64,000 nt of DNA. Origin: Barnesiella viscericola DSM 18177 (GTDB lineage: Bacteria > Bacteroidota > Bacteroidia > Bacteroidales > Barnesiellaceae). Where the stretch lies: positions 2,170,001 through 2,234,000 of the forward strand of contig NZ_CP007034.1 in the NCBI RefSeq assembly GCF_000512915.1, given 5' to 3'. Below are positions 34,361 to 43,501 of this stretch, piece after piece. The first letter of the stretch is position 1. Every line of letters starts with the position of its first letter. Below the pieces are notes generated by a model. The model worked only from the letters and a program-made list of their open reading frames with translations, made no database searches and was not told where the DNA came from. The position numbers were made by a program, and so were the translations under genes.

Positions 34361-35602
34361 CTATTTTTTCAAGTTATCGGCCACATACAGGGCAGTCAAC
34401 AGGGATACTCCGGCTCCGCAGCCCTCTTGCAGGGCATCGAAGCCGCTCAAAACCGAGCCGATTGCATATACATTCTCTTGGATTTTTCCGTGGATTTTTA
34501 TCCGGAACCGCTCGTCGGTAGCGACGCCGAAGGTGCGGTAGCGCTGTGAGGCGAATACCGAGGGGTTGTACCACGTGTTGCGGTTGGGGTCAAACTCGAC
34601 GTCGGCATCGAACACGGGGTCGAACACCCGGTCCATGAGGGCATACAGTCCGTTGCTGAAAAAGCTGCCCGATGCCAGCACGAAGTGGTCGGCCTGCAAG
34701 GCGATGTCGCCGTGATTGACGGTGTAGACGCTGTACACCCGTCCGTCGCCCGTCTCGGCATTGACTACGGTATCGCCCAGCATGTAGTATCCGCCGGCCT
34801 GCTCGAATACGTGGCGCAGCCGTTGCTGGGTGCGTATGCCGGGAACCGAGGGGGGCATGGTGGAAATGACGTATACCGGTATGTCGAGTTGTTTTTTCAG
34901 TGTGCTTACTGTCTGTGACGACGCAAGTCCGAAGATGGCCGGTACGGCTACGATGTCGAACCCTTTGCTCTTCTCTTGCAGCCGGGCGATAAAGGTTTCG
35001 AGAACGCTTCCCGATTCCATGACGCGGGCGATGTTGGCCGACCGCATCTCGGTGGGACTTTGGCGCAACCGTTCAAACTCGGGCAGCGAGATGGCGACAA
35101 TCTGGCACGAGGCTCCGGCGGTCTCGAAGGCGTCGGCCACGAACTTGGTGTTGAAATCGAGGAAGCCGGTGATGTTGACCAGCAATATCTTTTTGCCTTT
35201 CAGCTCGTCGGGTGATTCCAGCGTGGTGAAGTCGTCGAGCGTGAGCCAGGTAGGCAGGGCCGTTCCCATGGGCGATATGCGATAGGTGTTGTGTTTCGAG
35301 TCGCCGTGTACCCCAACGCCCGATGCGATGAGCAGCTGTTTGGCCTCTTGGGCATAGTGGGTAAAGCGGTCGCCTATCTTGGCGTAAGGGTGGCTCTTGT
35401 CGAGTTGAGCCACAGCCTCTTCGGGGTTGCTTACGGGAGTCCCGTCGGGTAGCTCGTTCAGCAAATCGAATGAACCCGAAGAAAAATGCAATGCACTCTG
35501 TCCGGCCGATACGATGGCACATTTCGTGCCTGCCTGCTGCAAGCGAATGCCACAAGTCAGGCCGGCCAAACCTCCTCCAATAATTACGGTATCGAATTTC
35601 AT
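34361..35602 (-). CDS. glpB: Anaerobic glycerol-3-phosphate dehydrogenase subunit B
   Basis: A 413-residue flavoprotein subunit of the GlpABC complex. The N-terminal dinucleotide-binding motif VIIGGGLAGLTCG is near residues 6-18, and a C-terminal flavin-contact segment (VYAIGSVLSGFDALQEG) lies near 385-400. Its start overlaps the glpA stop by 4 bp, which indicates translational coupling in a fixed ratio. Confidence 0.93.
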   Translation of the reverse strand: MKFDTVIIGGGLAGLTCGIRLQQAGTKCAIVSAGQSALHFSSGSFDLLNELPDGTPVSNPEEAVAQLDKSHPYAKIGDRFTHYAQEAKQLLIASGVGVHGDSKHNTYRISPMGTALPTWLTLDDFTTLESPDELKGKKILLVNITGFLDFNTKFVADAFETAGASCQIVAISLPEFERLRQSPTEMRSANIARVMESGSVLETFIARLQEKSKGFDIVAVPAIFGLASSQTVSTLKKQLDIPVYVISTMPPSVPGIRTQQRLRHVFEQAGGYYMLGDTVVNAETGDGRVYSVYTVNHGDIALQADHFVLASGSFFSNGLYALMDRVFDPVFDADVEFDPNRNTWYNPSVFASQRYRTFGVATDERFRIKIHGKIQENVYAIGSVLSGFDALQEGCGAGVSLLTALYVADNLKK

Positions 35603-37218
35603 TTCTCTTCCATTTTATTCATTCCACATAATCCTTTGTAGACCCATTGGGTATATTCGCCTTCCCGAAGGGCTTCGCCCCAGGCTACGGGGTACATGCC
35701 TTTCCAGCGTTCGTTCAGGAATCGGGCCAGGTCGGCTTTGGCCTGGTGGGCGCAGTTGTGCGCCTCGCTCAGCAGACCGGCGGCCCGGCAGGCGCAGAGT
35801 TCGCCTTGGCAGGTACCCATGCCCACGCGGGTGCGGTGGCGCAGGTCCTCCATGTTGTGTACGTCGAGCTCTTTCAGAGCATATTTTACTTCGCCTACCG
35901 ACACATCTTCGCATTCGCATACGAGGCTGTTGTCCACCTCGTTGTCGGTGGAAATCCGGGCAGCCAGGTCGCCGTGGCGGCCGATGGTCGAACGTCTGAT
36001 GGGGCTGGTGGCGTGTTTCTTGTCGGTCGATTCGGGCTCCTCGTTCCGTGAACCGGGCAGGGGCTCGTTCATGGTCGTGCAGGGTTTGTCGATACCCAGT
36101 TTGGCACAGGCCAGGTCGGTGGCCTTCTCGGCCATCAGGCGGTAGGTCATCAGTTTGCCTCCCGTGATGGTGGCAAAGCCGGGCACTCCGTCGCGGGTCT
36201 CGTGGTCGAGCAGCACGATGCCCCGGCTGATGTTGCGGCCCGTGGGGTCGTTGTCGGCGGCGACCAGCGGGCGCACACCGGCATAGGCGCGCAGGATACG
36301 CGTGGTGGCGAGGGCTGGGGCCAGTTTCTCGCCTTCGCGCAACAGCAGGTCGACCTCTTCCGAGGTTACCCGCATGTCGTCGACCTCGTCAAATCCCACG
36401 TGGCTCGACGTGGTACCGATGAGGCAGATGGTATCGCCGGGTACCAGGATGTCGGCATCGGCCGGTTTGCGGCAACGGTTGAGTACGACGTTGTTGACCC
36501 GGTGGCCGAAGATGAGCAGCGAACCTTTGGCGGGGTACATGCCTACCTCGATTCCGGCCATCTTGGCAATGTTGTGTCCCCAGATACCACCGGCGTTGAT
36601 GGTAAGCGGGGCGTAGTAGTTGGTCGACTCTTTTTTCTTGTGATCCCATACGGCAACGCCTATCACGCGGCCCTGCTCCTTAATGAGAGCCGTCACTTCG
36701 TGATAAACCAGTATTTGGGCACCGTGAGCCTTGGCGTCGATGATGTTGGCCAAGGTAAGCCGGAAGGGATCGACCGAGCCGTCGGGTACCTTGACCGCTC
36801 CGATCAGGTTGGGGTTGACCGAGGGTTCTATGCGACGGGCTTCGGCCGGGTCGATGATTTGGGCATCGATGCCGGCTTCGTGACACGATTCGACAAATTT
36901 GGATTGGAAATTTATATCGTCTTCGGGTAGAGAGATAAACAGCCCGTTGTTCTCTTCGACACAATGCCGAGCAATCTTTCGGAGTATCATGTTTTCCTTG
37001 ATACACTCCGAGGCCGATTCCTTGTCGGTGACGGCATAGCGGGCTCCGCTGTGCAACAAGCCATGGTTGCGACCCGTCGCTCCCGCAGCGAAATCGAAAC
37101 GTTCCAATAGCAAAACTCTCATACCTCGCAAGGAACAGTCTCTCGCTGTACCTGCTCCCGTTATGCCACCTCCGATGATGATGACATCATATTCATTGCT
37201 TTTGCCGTTGAGATTCAT
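35599..37218 (-). CDS. glpA: Anaerobic glycerol-3-phosphate dehydrogenase subunit A
   Basis: A 539-residue catalytic flavoprotein that oxidises glycerol-3-phosphate to dihydroxyacetone phosphate. The FAD motif VIIIGGGITGAGTARD is near residues 12-27. A C-terminal BFD-like iron-sulfur domain holds CECEDV and GTCQGELC cysteines near 435-490. The start at 37218 is chosen because MNLNGKSNEYDVIII gives the normal lead; an upstream ATG at 37269 sits almost on the predicted transcription start. It heads glpABCT. Confidence 0.94.
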   Translation of the reverse strand: MNLNGKSNEYDVIIIGGGITGAGTARDCSLRGMRVLLLERFDFAAGATGRNHGLLHSGARYAVTDKESASECIKENMILRKIARHCVEENNGLFISLPEDDINFQSKFVESCHEAGIDAQIIDPAEARRIEPSVNPNLIGAVKVPDGSVDPFRLTLANIIDAKAHGAQILVYHEVTALIKEQGRVIGVAVWDHKKKESTNYYAPLTINAGGIWGHNIAKMAGIEVGMYPAKGSLLIFGHRVNNVVLNRCRKPADADILVPGDTICLIGTTSSHVGFDEVDDMRVTSEEVDLLLREGEKLAPALATTRILRAYAGVRPLVAADNDPTGRNISRGIVLLDHETRDGVPGFATITGGKLMTYRLMAEKATDLACAKLGIDKPCTTMNEPLPGSRNEEPESTDKKHATSPIRRSTIGRHGDLAARISTDNEVDNSLVCECEDVSVGEVKYALKELDVHNMEDLRHRTRVGMGTCQGELCACRAAGLLSEAHNCAHQAKADLARFLNERWKGMYPVAWGEALREGEYTQWVYKGLCGMNKMEEK

Positions 37219-37276
37219 GGTAATTATATTATCCTTTTTCTTGTTGATATAAAACCTGTATTGTTTCATATCGCAA

Positions 37277-37284
37277 CAAATATA
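37277..37284 (-). promoter_or_regulatory. -7 box of the glpA operon
   Basis: The minus strand reads TATATTTG. Transcription would start near 37270, leaving about 50 bases of leader before the glpA ATG at 37218. The ~300-bp divergent region to glpR is AT-rich; I cannot point to a convincing operator dyad in it. Confidence 0.6.
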
Positions 37285-37343
37285 TAGAGTTTTTTAATAC
37301 AAATGAAATTTTTCTGCAATTTTTTTGTAACTGGAATGTAATA

Positions 37344-37372
37344 TTGTTTTCAAAACGAAATTCATATCTTTG
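37344..37372 (+). promoter_or_regulatory. Promoter of the DeoR-type regulator
   Basis: TTG at 37344-37346 and TATCTTTG at 37365-37372, 18 bp apart. The leader to the ATG at 37518 is long (about 140 bases). Confidence 0.5.
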
Positions 37373-37517
37373 ACTATATGTAATGGGGTTATATATCGAA
37401 GCATATTATAATAAGGCATGAAAGGGTTGGTCGATTCAGCTCTTTTAACACAAAACAGCCCCTTATTTCTTTAAAAATGAACTAACTTGCATTAAAAACA
37501 TAAATGATAGTGTTCTT

Positions 37518-38312
37518 ATGACGAAAGAAGAGAGACATTCCATTATTTTGGAGTTGTTGATGCAGCATAATTCCATACTGGTTACTGACCTGGCCGAGCA
37601 TTTGAATGTTTCGTCGGTTACGATACGAAAGGATTTGACCGATTTGGAGAAGGAGAAGAAACTCTATCGGAATCACGGGAAGGCGATTTTGATTAATCCA
37701 TATATCAACGACCGAAACGTAAACGAAAAGGAAAAGTTTTATACCGAAGAGAAGAGGCTTATCGGAATGCAAGCTGCAAGTTTAATTGCGAAAAAGGACT
37801 CCATTTTGATTGCGTCGGGGACGACCATGCATGCTTTGGCCCGCTGTATCCAGACGACCGACAAGCTCACCGTGATTACAGCTTCGCTGCAAGTCGCCAT
37901 CATCTTGTCGAAAGACCGCAATATCGACATTATCGAGTTGGGGGGGATCTTGCGGCACAGCAGTCTGTCGGTAGTGGGCAAGTATGCCGAGGCGGCACTT
38001 GCCGACTTTTCGTGCAGCAAACTTTTCCTGGGGGTCGACGGTATCGACTTGGATTTCGGGATTACAACGACCGACATGATGGAGGCGAGTCTCAACCGGG
38101 TGATGATGCGGACGGCCCAGAAGACCATTGTGCTGGCCGATTCGTCCAAATTCGGACGGCGCGGATTCAGCAAAATCTCTGACATGGAGGATGTCGACCA
38201 GATTATCACTGATTCGAAGGTCTCGCCGGCGATTGCCAAGCGCATTGAGGAGATGGGTATCGTCCTGACCATCGCCGATGATCCGTTGCCAATACCCTCC
38301 GGCCGCAGTTGA
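37518..38312 (+). CDS. glpR: DeoR-family transcriptional repressor, probable GlpR
   Basis: A 264-residue DeoR-type protein. The winged helix-turn-helix is at about 20-57 (LVTDLAEHLNVSSVTIRKDLTDLE). The DeoRC phosphosugar sensor domain runs about 75-235, with IASGTTMHALAR and FLGVDGIDLDFGITT. Members bind phosphorylated metabolites; GlpR in E. coli senses glycerol-3-phosphate. Divergence from glpA makes this the likely local repressor. The assignment rests on family and position; the effector is inferred. Confidence 0.85.
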   Translation: MTKEERHSIILELLMQHNSILVTDLAEHLNVSSVTIRKDLTDLEKEKKLYRNHGKAILINPYINDRNVNEKEKFYTEEKRLIGMQAASLIAKKDSILIASGTTMHALARCIQTTDKLTVITASLQVAIILSKDRNIDIIELGGILRHSSLSVVGKYAEAALADFSCSKLFLGVDGIDLDFGITTTDMMEASLNRVMMRTAQKTIVLADSSKFGRRGFSKISDMEDVDQIITDSKVSPAIAKRIEEMGIVLTIADDPLPIPSGRS

Positions 38313-38373
38313 TGAATGATTAAAAGGGACACACTCTATTAATACATAGAAAATCCTGTTGAAATATAGAGAG

Positions 38374-39747
38374 TTACTGGCTGGAGCCGATTGCTGTCGC
38401 CATGGCCCGATAGAGACGCGGTGACGAAATCTGGTAATAGATGAACCCGACAAGGTCGGCGATGAACCAACCGATGGGGATCGACCACCAGATGCCGGTT
38501 ACTCCTACGGCTGGCAGCGAGGCCAGGACGTAGGCCAGAGCTACCCGTGTGCCCAGCGACAGCACGGTGAGTATGACCGACATGCCCGGCATGCGCATCG
38601 ACCGATAGTATCCGTAGAGTAGGAAGAGAATGCCGATGAGGGCATAGAAGGCTCCCTCGATGCGCAGGTATTGGGCGCCGATGCGTAGTATCTCCTGTTC
38701 ATCGGGCTTGACGAAGATGAGCATGAGGGGTTCGGCAAAAATAAATATCAGTAGCGAAACGGCGAGGGAGAAGAGGCAGGTGATGAGTAGAGCCTGGCGC
38801 ATGCCCCGGCGAATGCGTTGCCGTTTGCAAGCCCCGAAGTTTTGGGCCACGAAGGTCGAGAAGGCATTGCCAAACTCCTGTACCGGCATATAGGCAAAGG
38901 AGTCTATCTTGACGGCGGCGGCAAAGGCGGCCATCACCACGGTGCCGAAACTGTTGACCAACCCCTGTACCAGCAGAATGCCCAGGTTCATCACCGACTG
39001 TTGCACACAGGTGAGAGTTGAGAAGGCGGTAATCTCTTTCAGCGTAGCCCGGTCGAAATAGAGATCGCGGCGGCGGATTCTCAGTTCGGGGCGTTTGAGG
39101 TGGGTGTACAGGGCGATACCCAGTGCGGCGGCACCTTGGGCGATGACGGTTGCGGCAGCAGCCCCTTGTATACCCCAGTGTAGCAGCAGGATAAAGAAGA
39201 GGTCGAGCCCGATATTGAGCACGACCGACAACGAAAGGAACCACAACGGAGTCACCGAGTCACCCACGGCACGCAGCAGGGCAGCATAGAAGTTATAGAT
39301 AAAGGTGAAGAGAATGCCCCAAAAGATAATCCACAGGTAGTCGCGCATGAGCGGGTAGACCTCGGCCGGTACTTGCAGAAATCGCAGTATGGGGTCGAGT
39401 GCAAGGAATGCGACCAGGTTGAGCACGAGGGTAATGGCCAGAATCAGGACGAAGGCCACATAGGTGCTGTGGCGCAGGGCCGGGAGATCGCCCCGGCCGT
39501 ATTGTTGGGAGAAGACTGTGCTGCTGCCCAGCGATAGACCCAGCAGAATCGAGCAGAGAAAGACCATGAGCGTATAGGCCGACCCTACGGCTGCCAAGGC
39601 CGCGGGGCCGATAAACTGCCCCACGATGAGGGTATCGGCGATGTTGTAGCATTGCTGCAACAGGGCTCCGGCCATCATGGGCAGGGTAAACCGCAGCAGG
39701 GTTCCGGTGATGCCCCCTTCGGTGAGGTTCAGGTGTGGGGTCGACAT
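38374..39747 (-). CDS. MATE-family efflux transporter
   Basis: A 457-residue inner-membrane protein with about 12 helices in two pseudo-repeats, of the MatE family (LRFTLPMMAGALLQQCYNIADTLIVG spans the first helix and conserved loop). These pumps use sodium or proton gradients to expel cationic drugs or metabolites. It converges on glpR with about 60 bp between stops. Its promoter -7 box sits inside a long hairpin. Substrate unknown. Confidence 0.92.
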   Translation of the reverse strand: MSTPHLNLTEGGITGTLLRFTLPMMAGALLQQCYNIADTLIVGQFIGPAALAAVGSAYTLMVFLCSILLGLSLGSSTVFSQQYGRGDLPALRHSTYVAFVLILAITLVLNLVAFLALDPILRFLQVPAEVYPLMRDYLWIIFWGILFTFIYNFYAALLRAVGDSVTPLWFLSLSVVLNIGLDLFFILLLHWGIQGAAAATVIAQGAAALGIALYTHLKRPELRIRRRDLYFDRATLKEITAFSTLTCVQQSVMNLGILLVQGLVNSFGTVVMAAFAAAVKIDSFAYMPVQEFGNAFSTFVAQNFGACKRQRIRRGMRQALLITCLFSLAVSLLIFIFAEPLMLIFVKPDEQEILRIGAQYLRIEGAFYALIGILFLLYGYYRSMRMPGMSVILTVLSLGTRVALAYVLASLPAVGVTGIWWSIPIGWFIADLVGFIYYQISSPRLYRAMATAIGSSQ

Positions 39748-39822
39748 GGTTGCGCTTGGGATTAAGTCGGGGCAAAGGTATAAAGAATCGGGCGATGTCG
39801 TCTCTTTCGGAACGCTCCTTTT

Positions 39823-39869
39823 TTCGGTACTCCCGGCAAATATACTCCTACTTTGCCGGGAGCACCGAA
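39823..39869. promoter_or_regulatory. Long inverted repeat enclosing the MATE-gene -7 box
   Basis: TTCGGTACTCCCGGCAAA (39823-39840) pairs with TTTGCCGGGAGCACCGAA (39852-39869) with one mismatch and an 11-base loop. On the minus strand TATATTTG occupies 39844-39837, across the loop and arm, about 90 bp before the MATE start. It lies between divergent genes, so a simple terminator role is unlikely. A repressor site or a 5' RNA hairpin are alternatives. Confidence 0.55.
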
Positions 39870-39933
39870 AATATTATTACCTCTTTTTGCAATGATTATC
39901 AGACCCGATGTGGATATTTCGGGAGATTCTTTC

Positions 39934-39941
39934 TACTTTTG
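39934..39941 (+). promoter_or_regulatory. -7 box of the bactofilin gene
   Basis: TACTTTTG matches TAnnTTTG, 90 bp before the ATG at 40031. The -33 element is not clear. Confidence 0.45.
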
Positions 39942-40030
39942 CACGAGATGTAAATATAGACTCTCGCCTGGGCAGGCGCAACTCGATGGCGGTTGGCATG
40001 GCCTTGTGGATATAAAAACAAGATACAGAT

Positions 40031-40396
40031 ATGGCAAAGGAGAATACTTTTTCGGGCATGGCGCACAATGCGCTCACCGCAGAGACTACCATTGTAGGTA
40101 AGATTGTTTCGCAGAAAGACATTCGTATCGACGGCACGCTCGAAGGACGATTGGAATGCCAGGGCAAGGTCGTTATCGGAGAGACGGGCCAAGTGATTGG
40201 CGACATCGTGGCCGTGAATGCCGAGGTGGTGGGTCGCATTACCGGCAACGTGATGGTGGCCGAGATGTTGGTGTTGAAAGCCACCTCGTCGCTCGAAGGC
40301 GATATACAGGCCCGTCGTCTAGCCATAGAACCGGGAGCGGTGTTGAATGGCAAATGCACCATGCAGCCGCCGCTCGACGAGAGCAGTGTGGCTTGA
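40031..40396 (+). CDS. Bactofilin (polymer-forming cytoskeletal protein)
   Basis: A 121-residue protein made of a bactofilin domain (about 18-105): short glycine-punctuated beta-helix turns such as DIRIDGTLEGRLECQGKVVIG and a hydrophobic core pattern. Bactofilins self-assemble without nucleotides into filaments at the membrane and take part in cell shape or division. Tails are short. The copA gene follows after 76 bp on the same strand but functional linkage is doubtful. Confidence 0.9.
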   Translation: MAKENTFSGMAHNALTAETTIVGKIVSQKDIRIDGTLEGRLECQGKVVIGETGQVIGDIVAVNAEVVGRITGNVMVAEMLVLKATSSLEGDIQARRLAIEPGAVLNGKCTMQPPLDESSVA

Positions 40397-40472
40397 TTCG
40401 TTTGGACGATCGGGGTGGGCGATGAGCAAAAACCGGCCAGGGGTGTTAAGAGTCTGACCGAAAGGAAAACGT

Positions 40473-42629
40473 ATGGAGAAACAAGTAATACCCGTTTTGG
40501 ACATGAGCTGCGCCGTGTGCGCGGCTACGGTCGAGAAGACCGTGAGCGAATTGCCGGGAGTGGCCGAGGCTTCGGTCAATTTTTCGGCCAACACCTTGCA
40601 GGTGGTTTATGATCCCAAGAAAATTTCGTTGAGAGATATGCAGACGGCTGTGCAGTCGGCAGGATACGATCTGGTCATCTCGGAGAATGCCGAGGCCGAT
40701 GCCGCCGATGCCGAACGCCGGCACTATGTTGCACAGAAACGCCGCACCGTGGGGGCCTGGATTTTCGGTATTCCGGTGATGGTGCTTTCGATGTGTTTTC
40801 ATGAGCCTCCGATTTGGCTGATGTGGCTTTTGATGGTGCTCACCTTGCCGGTGCTCTATCTGGGCCGCTCGTTCTATACCTCGGGCTGGAAGGCCGCCCG
40901 AAAGGGCCGTGCCAACATGGACACGCTGGTCATGCTCAGCACGGCCGTGTCGTTTGTTTTCAGTCTGTTCACGACCATCTATCCCCGGTTCTGGGAATCG
41001 CTGGGGCTGGTTCCCCACGTCTACTACGAATCGGTGGCGATGATTATCGCCTTTGTCCTCTCGGGCAAGTTGCTTGAAGCACGGGCCAAGCAGAGTACGT
41101 CGGCTTCGATTCGCTCGCTCATGGGACTGCAACCCAAGACGGCCCGTCTGGTCGACGAGAGCGGCGAGGAGCGCGATGTGCCCATCGGCATGCTGCGTCC
41201 CGGCAATCGGGTGAGTGTGCGTCCCGGCGAGAAGATTCCGGTCGACGGCGTGTTGCTCGAAGGGTCGTCGTATGTCGACGAGAGTATGATTAGCGGCGAG
41301 TCGGAGGCAGTGGCCAAGCAATCCGGCGACCGGGTGCTGGCCGGGACCCTCAACCAGCGGGGCGCTTTCCTCATACAGGTCGAGGCTTCGGGAGCCGATA
41401 CGGTACTCTCGCGCATGGTGCGCATGGTGCGCGAGGCTCAGGGAAGCAAGGCTCCCGTGCAGGGTATTGTCGATAAGGTGTCGGCCGTCTTTGTTCCCAC
41501 GGTTATCGCACTGGCCATACTCACCTTCACGATCTGGGTGGCCGTGTCTGGGTGGGGCATGTTCCCCTACGCTCTGTTGAGTGCCGTCTCGGTGCTGGTA
41601 ATCGCCTGCCCCTGTGCCCTCGGGTTGGCTACCCCCACGGCCTTGACGGTGGGGATAGGCAAGGCGGCACAGCAACATATCCTCATTAAAGATGCCTTTG
41701 CCCTGGAAAACATGTGCCGGGTCAATGCCGTCGTTCTCGATAAGACGGGAACCCTCACCGAGGGGCACCCGCAGGTAGTCGACGAGCAGCTCTATCCCGA
41801 TTTCGAACAGTTTGCCCCCGTGTTGCTGGCCGCCGAGACGCGGTCGGAACACCCGTTGGCCCTGGCTCTGGCCGATACGTTGCGGCAACGGGGCTATCGC
41901 CCGGCCGACGATTTGGCCGACTTTGAGAGCCTCACGGGGCGCGGGGTGACCTGCACCAGCGGCGGAACCACCTTCTGGGTGGGCAATCGGGCCCTGGCCG
42001 AGGAGCGCCTGCCGGGTGTTTCGGTGCCCGATGGATATACCGCCTATTTCGGGAACGACCGGGAGCTGTTGGCTCTCTTCGAGGTGAAAGATGCCTTGAA
42101 GGCCACCTCGCGCGAGGCGGTGGAGCAGTTGAAACGCTGCGGCATCGAGGTCTATATGCTCACCGGCGACAAGGAGTCGACCGCAGCCGAGGTGGCTCGG
42201 GCGGCCGGTATCGACCACTATCGGTGGGGCGTGTTGCCCGACGATAAGGAGCGCTTTGTAGCCGAGTTGCAACAGGCCGGCAAGTGTGTGGCCATGGTGG
42301 GCGACGGTATCAACGACTCGCAGGCGCTGGCCCGGGCCGATGTGAGCGTGGCCATGGGCAAGGGTACCGATGTGGCCATGGACGTGGCCATGGTGACCTT
42401 GATGAACTCCGACCTGCTGCTGTTGCCCCGGGCGGTGACCCTGTCGCGCCGGACGGTGCGGATTATCCGCGAGAATCTGTTCTGGGCCTTCGGCTACAAC
42501 GTGGTGTGTATCCCCGTGGCAGCCGGTGTGCTTTATCCCGTAGGGCTGTTGCTTACCCCCATGTGGGCCAGTGCGGCCATGGCATTCAGCTCGGTATCGG
42601 TAGTACTCAACAGTTTGCGGTTACGATAA
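40473..42629 (+). CDS. copA: Copper-exporting P1B-type ATPase
   Basis: A 718-residue heavy-metal P-type ATPase. It has one N-terminal HMA domain with C13 and C16 in [11 protein letters not shown], membrane helices, the TGES loop (appearing as SGESE), the transmembrane CPC motif near 378, the phosphorylated DKTGTLT near 423, the HP motif SEHPLALAL, and GDGINDS. The last helix ends with [15 protein letters not shown], the Cu(I)-ATPase signature. It pumps Cu(I) out of the cytoplasm. A CopZ-like gene follows by 30 bp. Confidence 0.95.
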   Translation: MEKQVIPVLDMSCAVCAATVEKTVSELPGVAEASVNFSANTLQVVYDPKKISLRDMQTAVQSAGYDLVISENAEADAADAERRHYVAQKRRTVGAWIFGIPVMVLSMCFHEPPIWLMWLLMVLTLPVLYLGRSFYTSGWKAARKGRANMDTLVMLSTAVSFVFSLFTTIYPRFWESLGLVPHVYYESVAMIIAFVLSGKLLEARAKQSTSASIRSLMGLQPKTARLVDESGEERDVPIGMLRPGNRVSVRPGEKIPVDGVLLEGSSYVDESMISGESEAVAKQSGDRVLAGTLNQRGAFLIQVEASGADTVLSRMVRMVREAQGSKAPVQGIVDKVSAVFVPTVIALAILTFTIWVAVSGWGMFPYALLSAVSVLVIACPCALGLATPTALTVGIGKAAQQHILIKDAFALENMCRVNAVVLDKTGTLTEGHPQVVDEQLYPDFEQFAPVLLAAETRSEHPLALALADTLRQRGYRPADDLADFESLTGRGVTCTSGGTTFWVGNRALAEERLPGVSVPDGYTAYFGNDRELLALFEVKDALKATSREAVEQLKRCGIEVYMLTGDKESTAAEVARAAGIDHYRWGVLPDDKERFVAELQQAGKCVAMVGDGINDSQALARADVSVAMGKGTDVAMDVAMVTLMNSDLLLLPRAVTLSRRTVRIIRENLFWAFGYNVVCIPVAAGVLYPVGLLLTPMWASAAMAFSSVSVVLNSLRLR

Positions 42630-42659
42630 AAAAATAACCCGTTTAAAAACAAAATAAAG

Positions 42660-42860
42660 ATGATACAAGTAAAGACTTCGGCCAAGTGTGCCGGTTGTGT
42701 AGCCAAGATTGGCGAACAGTTGAATCAGTTTCTTACTCCCGATCAGTGGAGCCTCGATTTGTCTACTCCCGATAAATTGCTGACTGTCAATGCCGACGTG
42801 TCCGCCGAGCGGGTGGTCGATGCCGTACGTGCGGCAGGCTTCAAAGCCGAATTACGGTAA
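42660..42860 (+). CDS. Heavy-metal-associated (CopZ-like) small protein
   Basis: A 66-residue single HMA domain with a CxxC metal site (KCAGC, Cys10 and Cys13) and the usual beta-alpha-beta-beta-alpha-beta pattern ending AAGFKAELR. Such proteins carry Cu(I) to CopA. It lies 30 bp downstream of copA, which supports a chaperone role. The 3' end overlaps the opposing PPTase gene by 9 bp. Confidence 0.88.
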   Translation: MIQVKTSAKCAGCVAKIGEQLNQFLTPDQWSLDLSTPDKLLTVNADVSAERVVDAVRAAGFKAELR

Positions 42861-43499
42861 GGGAGTGGCGCAGACCATCACCCACTCGTCGTGGGTGGCA
42901 TACCACAGGGTGTAGCGGTCGTGGGCCGATGTGCGGCTCTCGACGGCGGTAAAGAGCCCTTCGTGGTCGATTGTGTCGGGTGGAGTGACGTGCAGTTGTG
43001 TGCGAAAGTCTACCCCCGCCTCGGGCATCGCTTTGAATAGTGCCTCTTTGGCCGACCAGCACAGGTGCAGCCACAGGGTGTGCGAGTGAGGCGATTCGGT
43101 GTGCGCCTGCAACTCATTTTCGTTGAATACTCGAGCGGCTACGCGTTCTATTTGGGCGCCCTGCCGCTCGATGTCTATTCCCACGGGGCGTGTGGGGTGC
43201 CAGGCGATGGCCACCCATTGCCGGGTGTGCGAGATGGAGAGGTGTCCGGCACGGTTGGTCAGATAGGGCTGCCCCTCGCGTGTGTGGGCCAGAATACCTC
43301 CGCGGGTCTCGTCGAGGCGGTCCAGCAACAGCCGGGTGGCCGCCTGTTCACAGAATCGTTTGGGCGACAGTCCCTGGCTCGACAGTTGTCTGTACGCCTC
43401 GTCGCCGAGCAGGGACGCCAGAGTCTCCTCCGTTTCGGTGAGGTGCCAAAGGGCGATGCTTGCACCGGTCGGGGTCGATATGTGGGTGTGAAACGGCAT
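42852..43499 (-). CDS. 4'-phosphopantetheinyl transferase superfamily protein
   Basis: A 215-residue Sfp-type enzyme that transfers phosphopantetheine from CoA to carrier proteins. The metal-binding GIDIER is near 113-118, and WSAKEALFKA near 165-174 is the second conserved motif. Length fits the Sfp-like group rather than AcpS. It is last in the ssb-gldE-gldD-PPTase series, 2 bp after gldD. The carrier-protein substrate is unknown. Confidence 0.9.
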   Translation of the reverse strand: MPFHTHISTPTGASIALWHLTETEETLASLLGDEAYRQLSSQGLSPKRFCEQAATRLLLDRLDETRGGILAHTREGQPYLTNRAGHLSISHTRQWVAIAWHPTRPVGIDIERQGAQIERVAARVFNENELQAHTESPHSHTLWLHLCWSAKEALFKAMPEAGVDFRTQLHVTPPDTIDHEGLFTAVESRTSAHDRYTLWYATHDEWVMVCATPLP

Positions 43500-43501
43500 G
43501 G

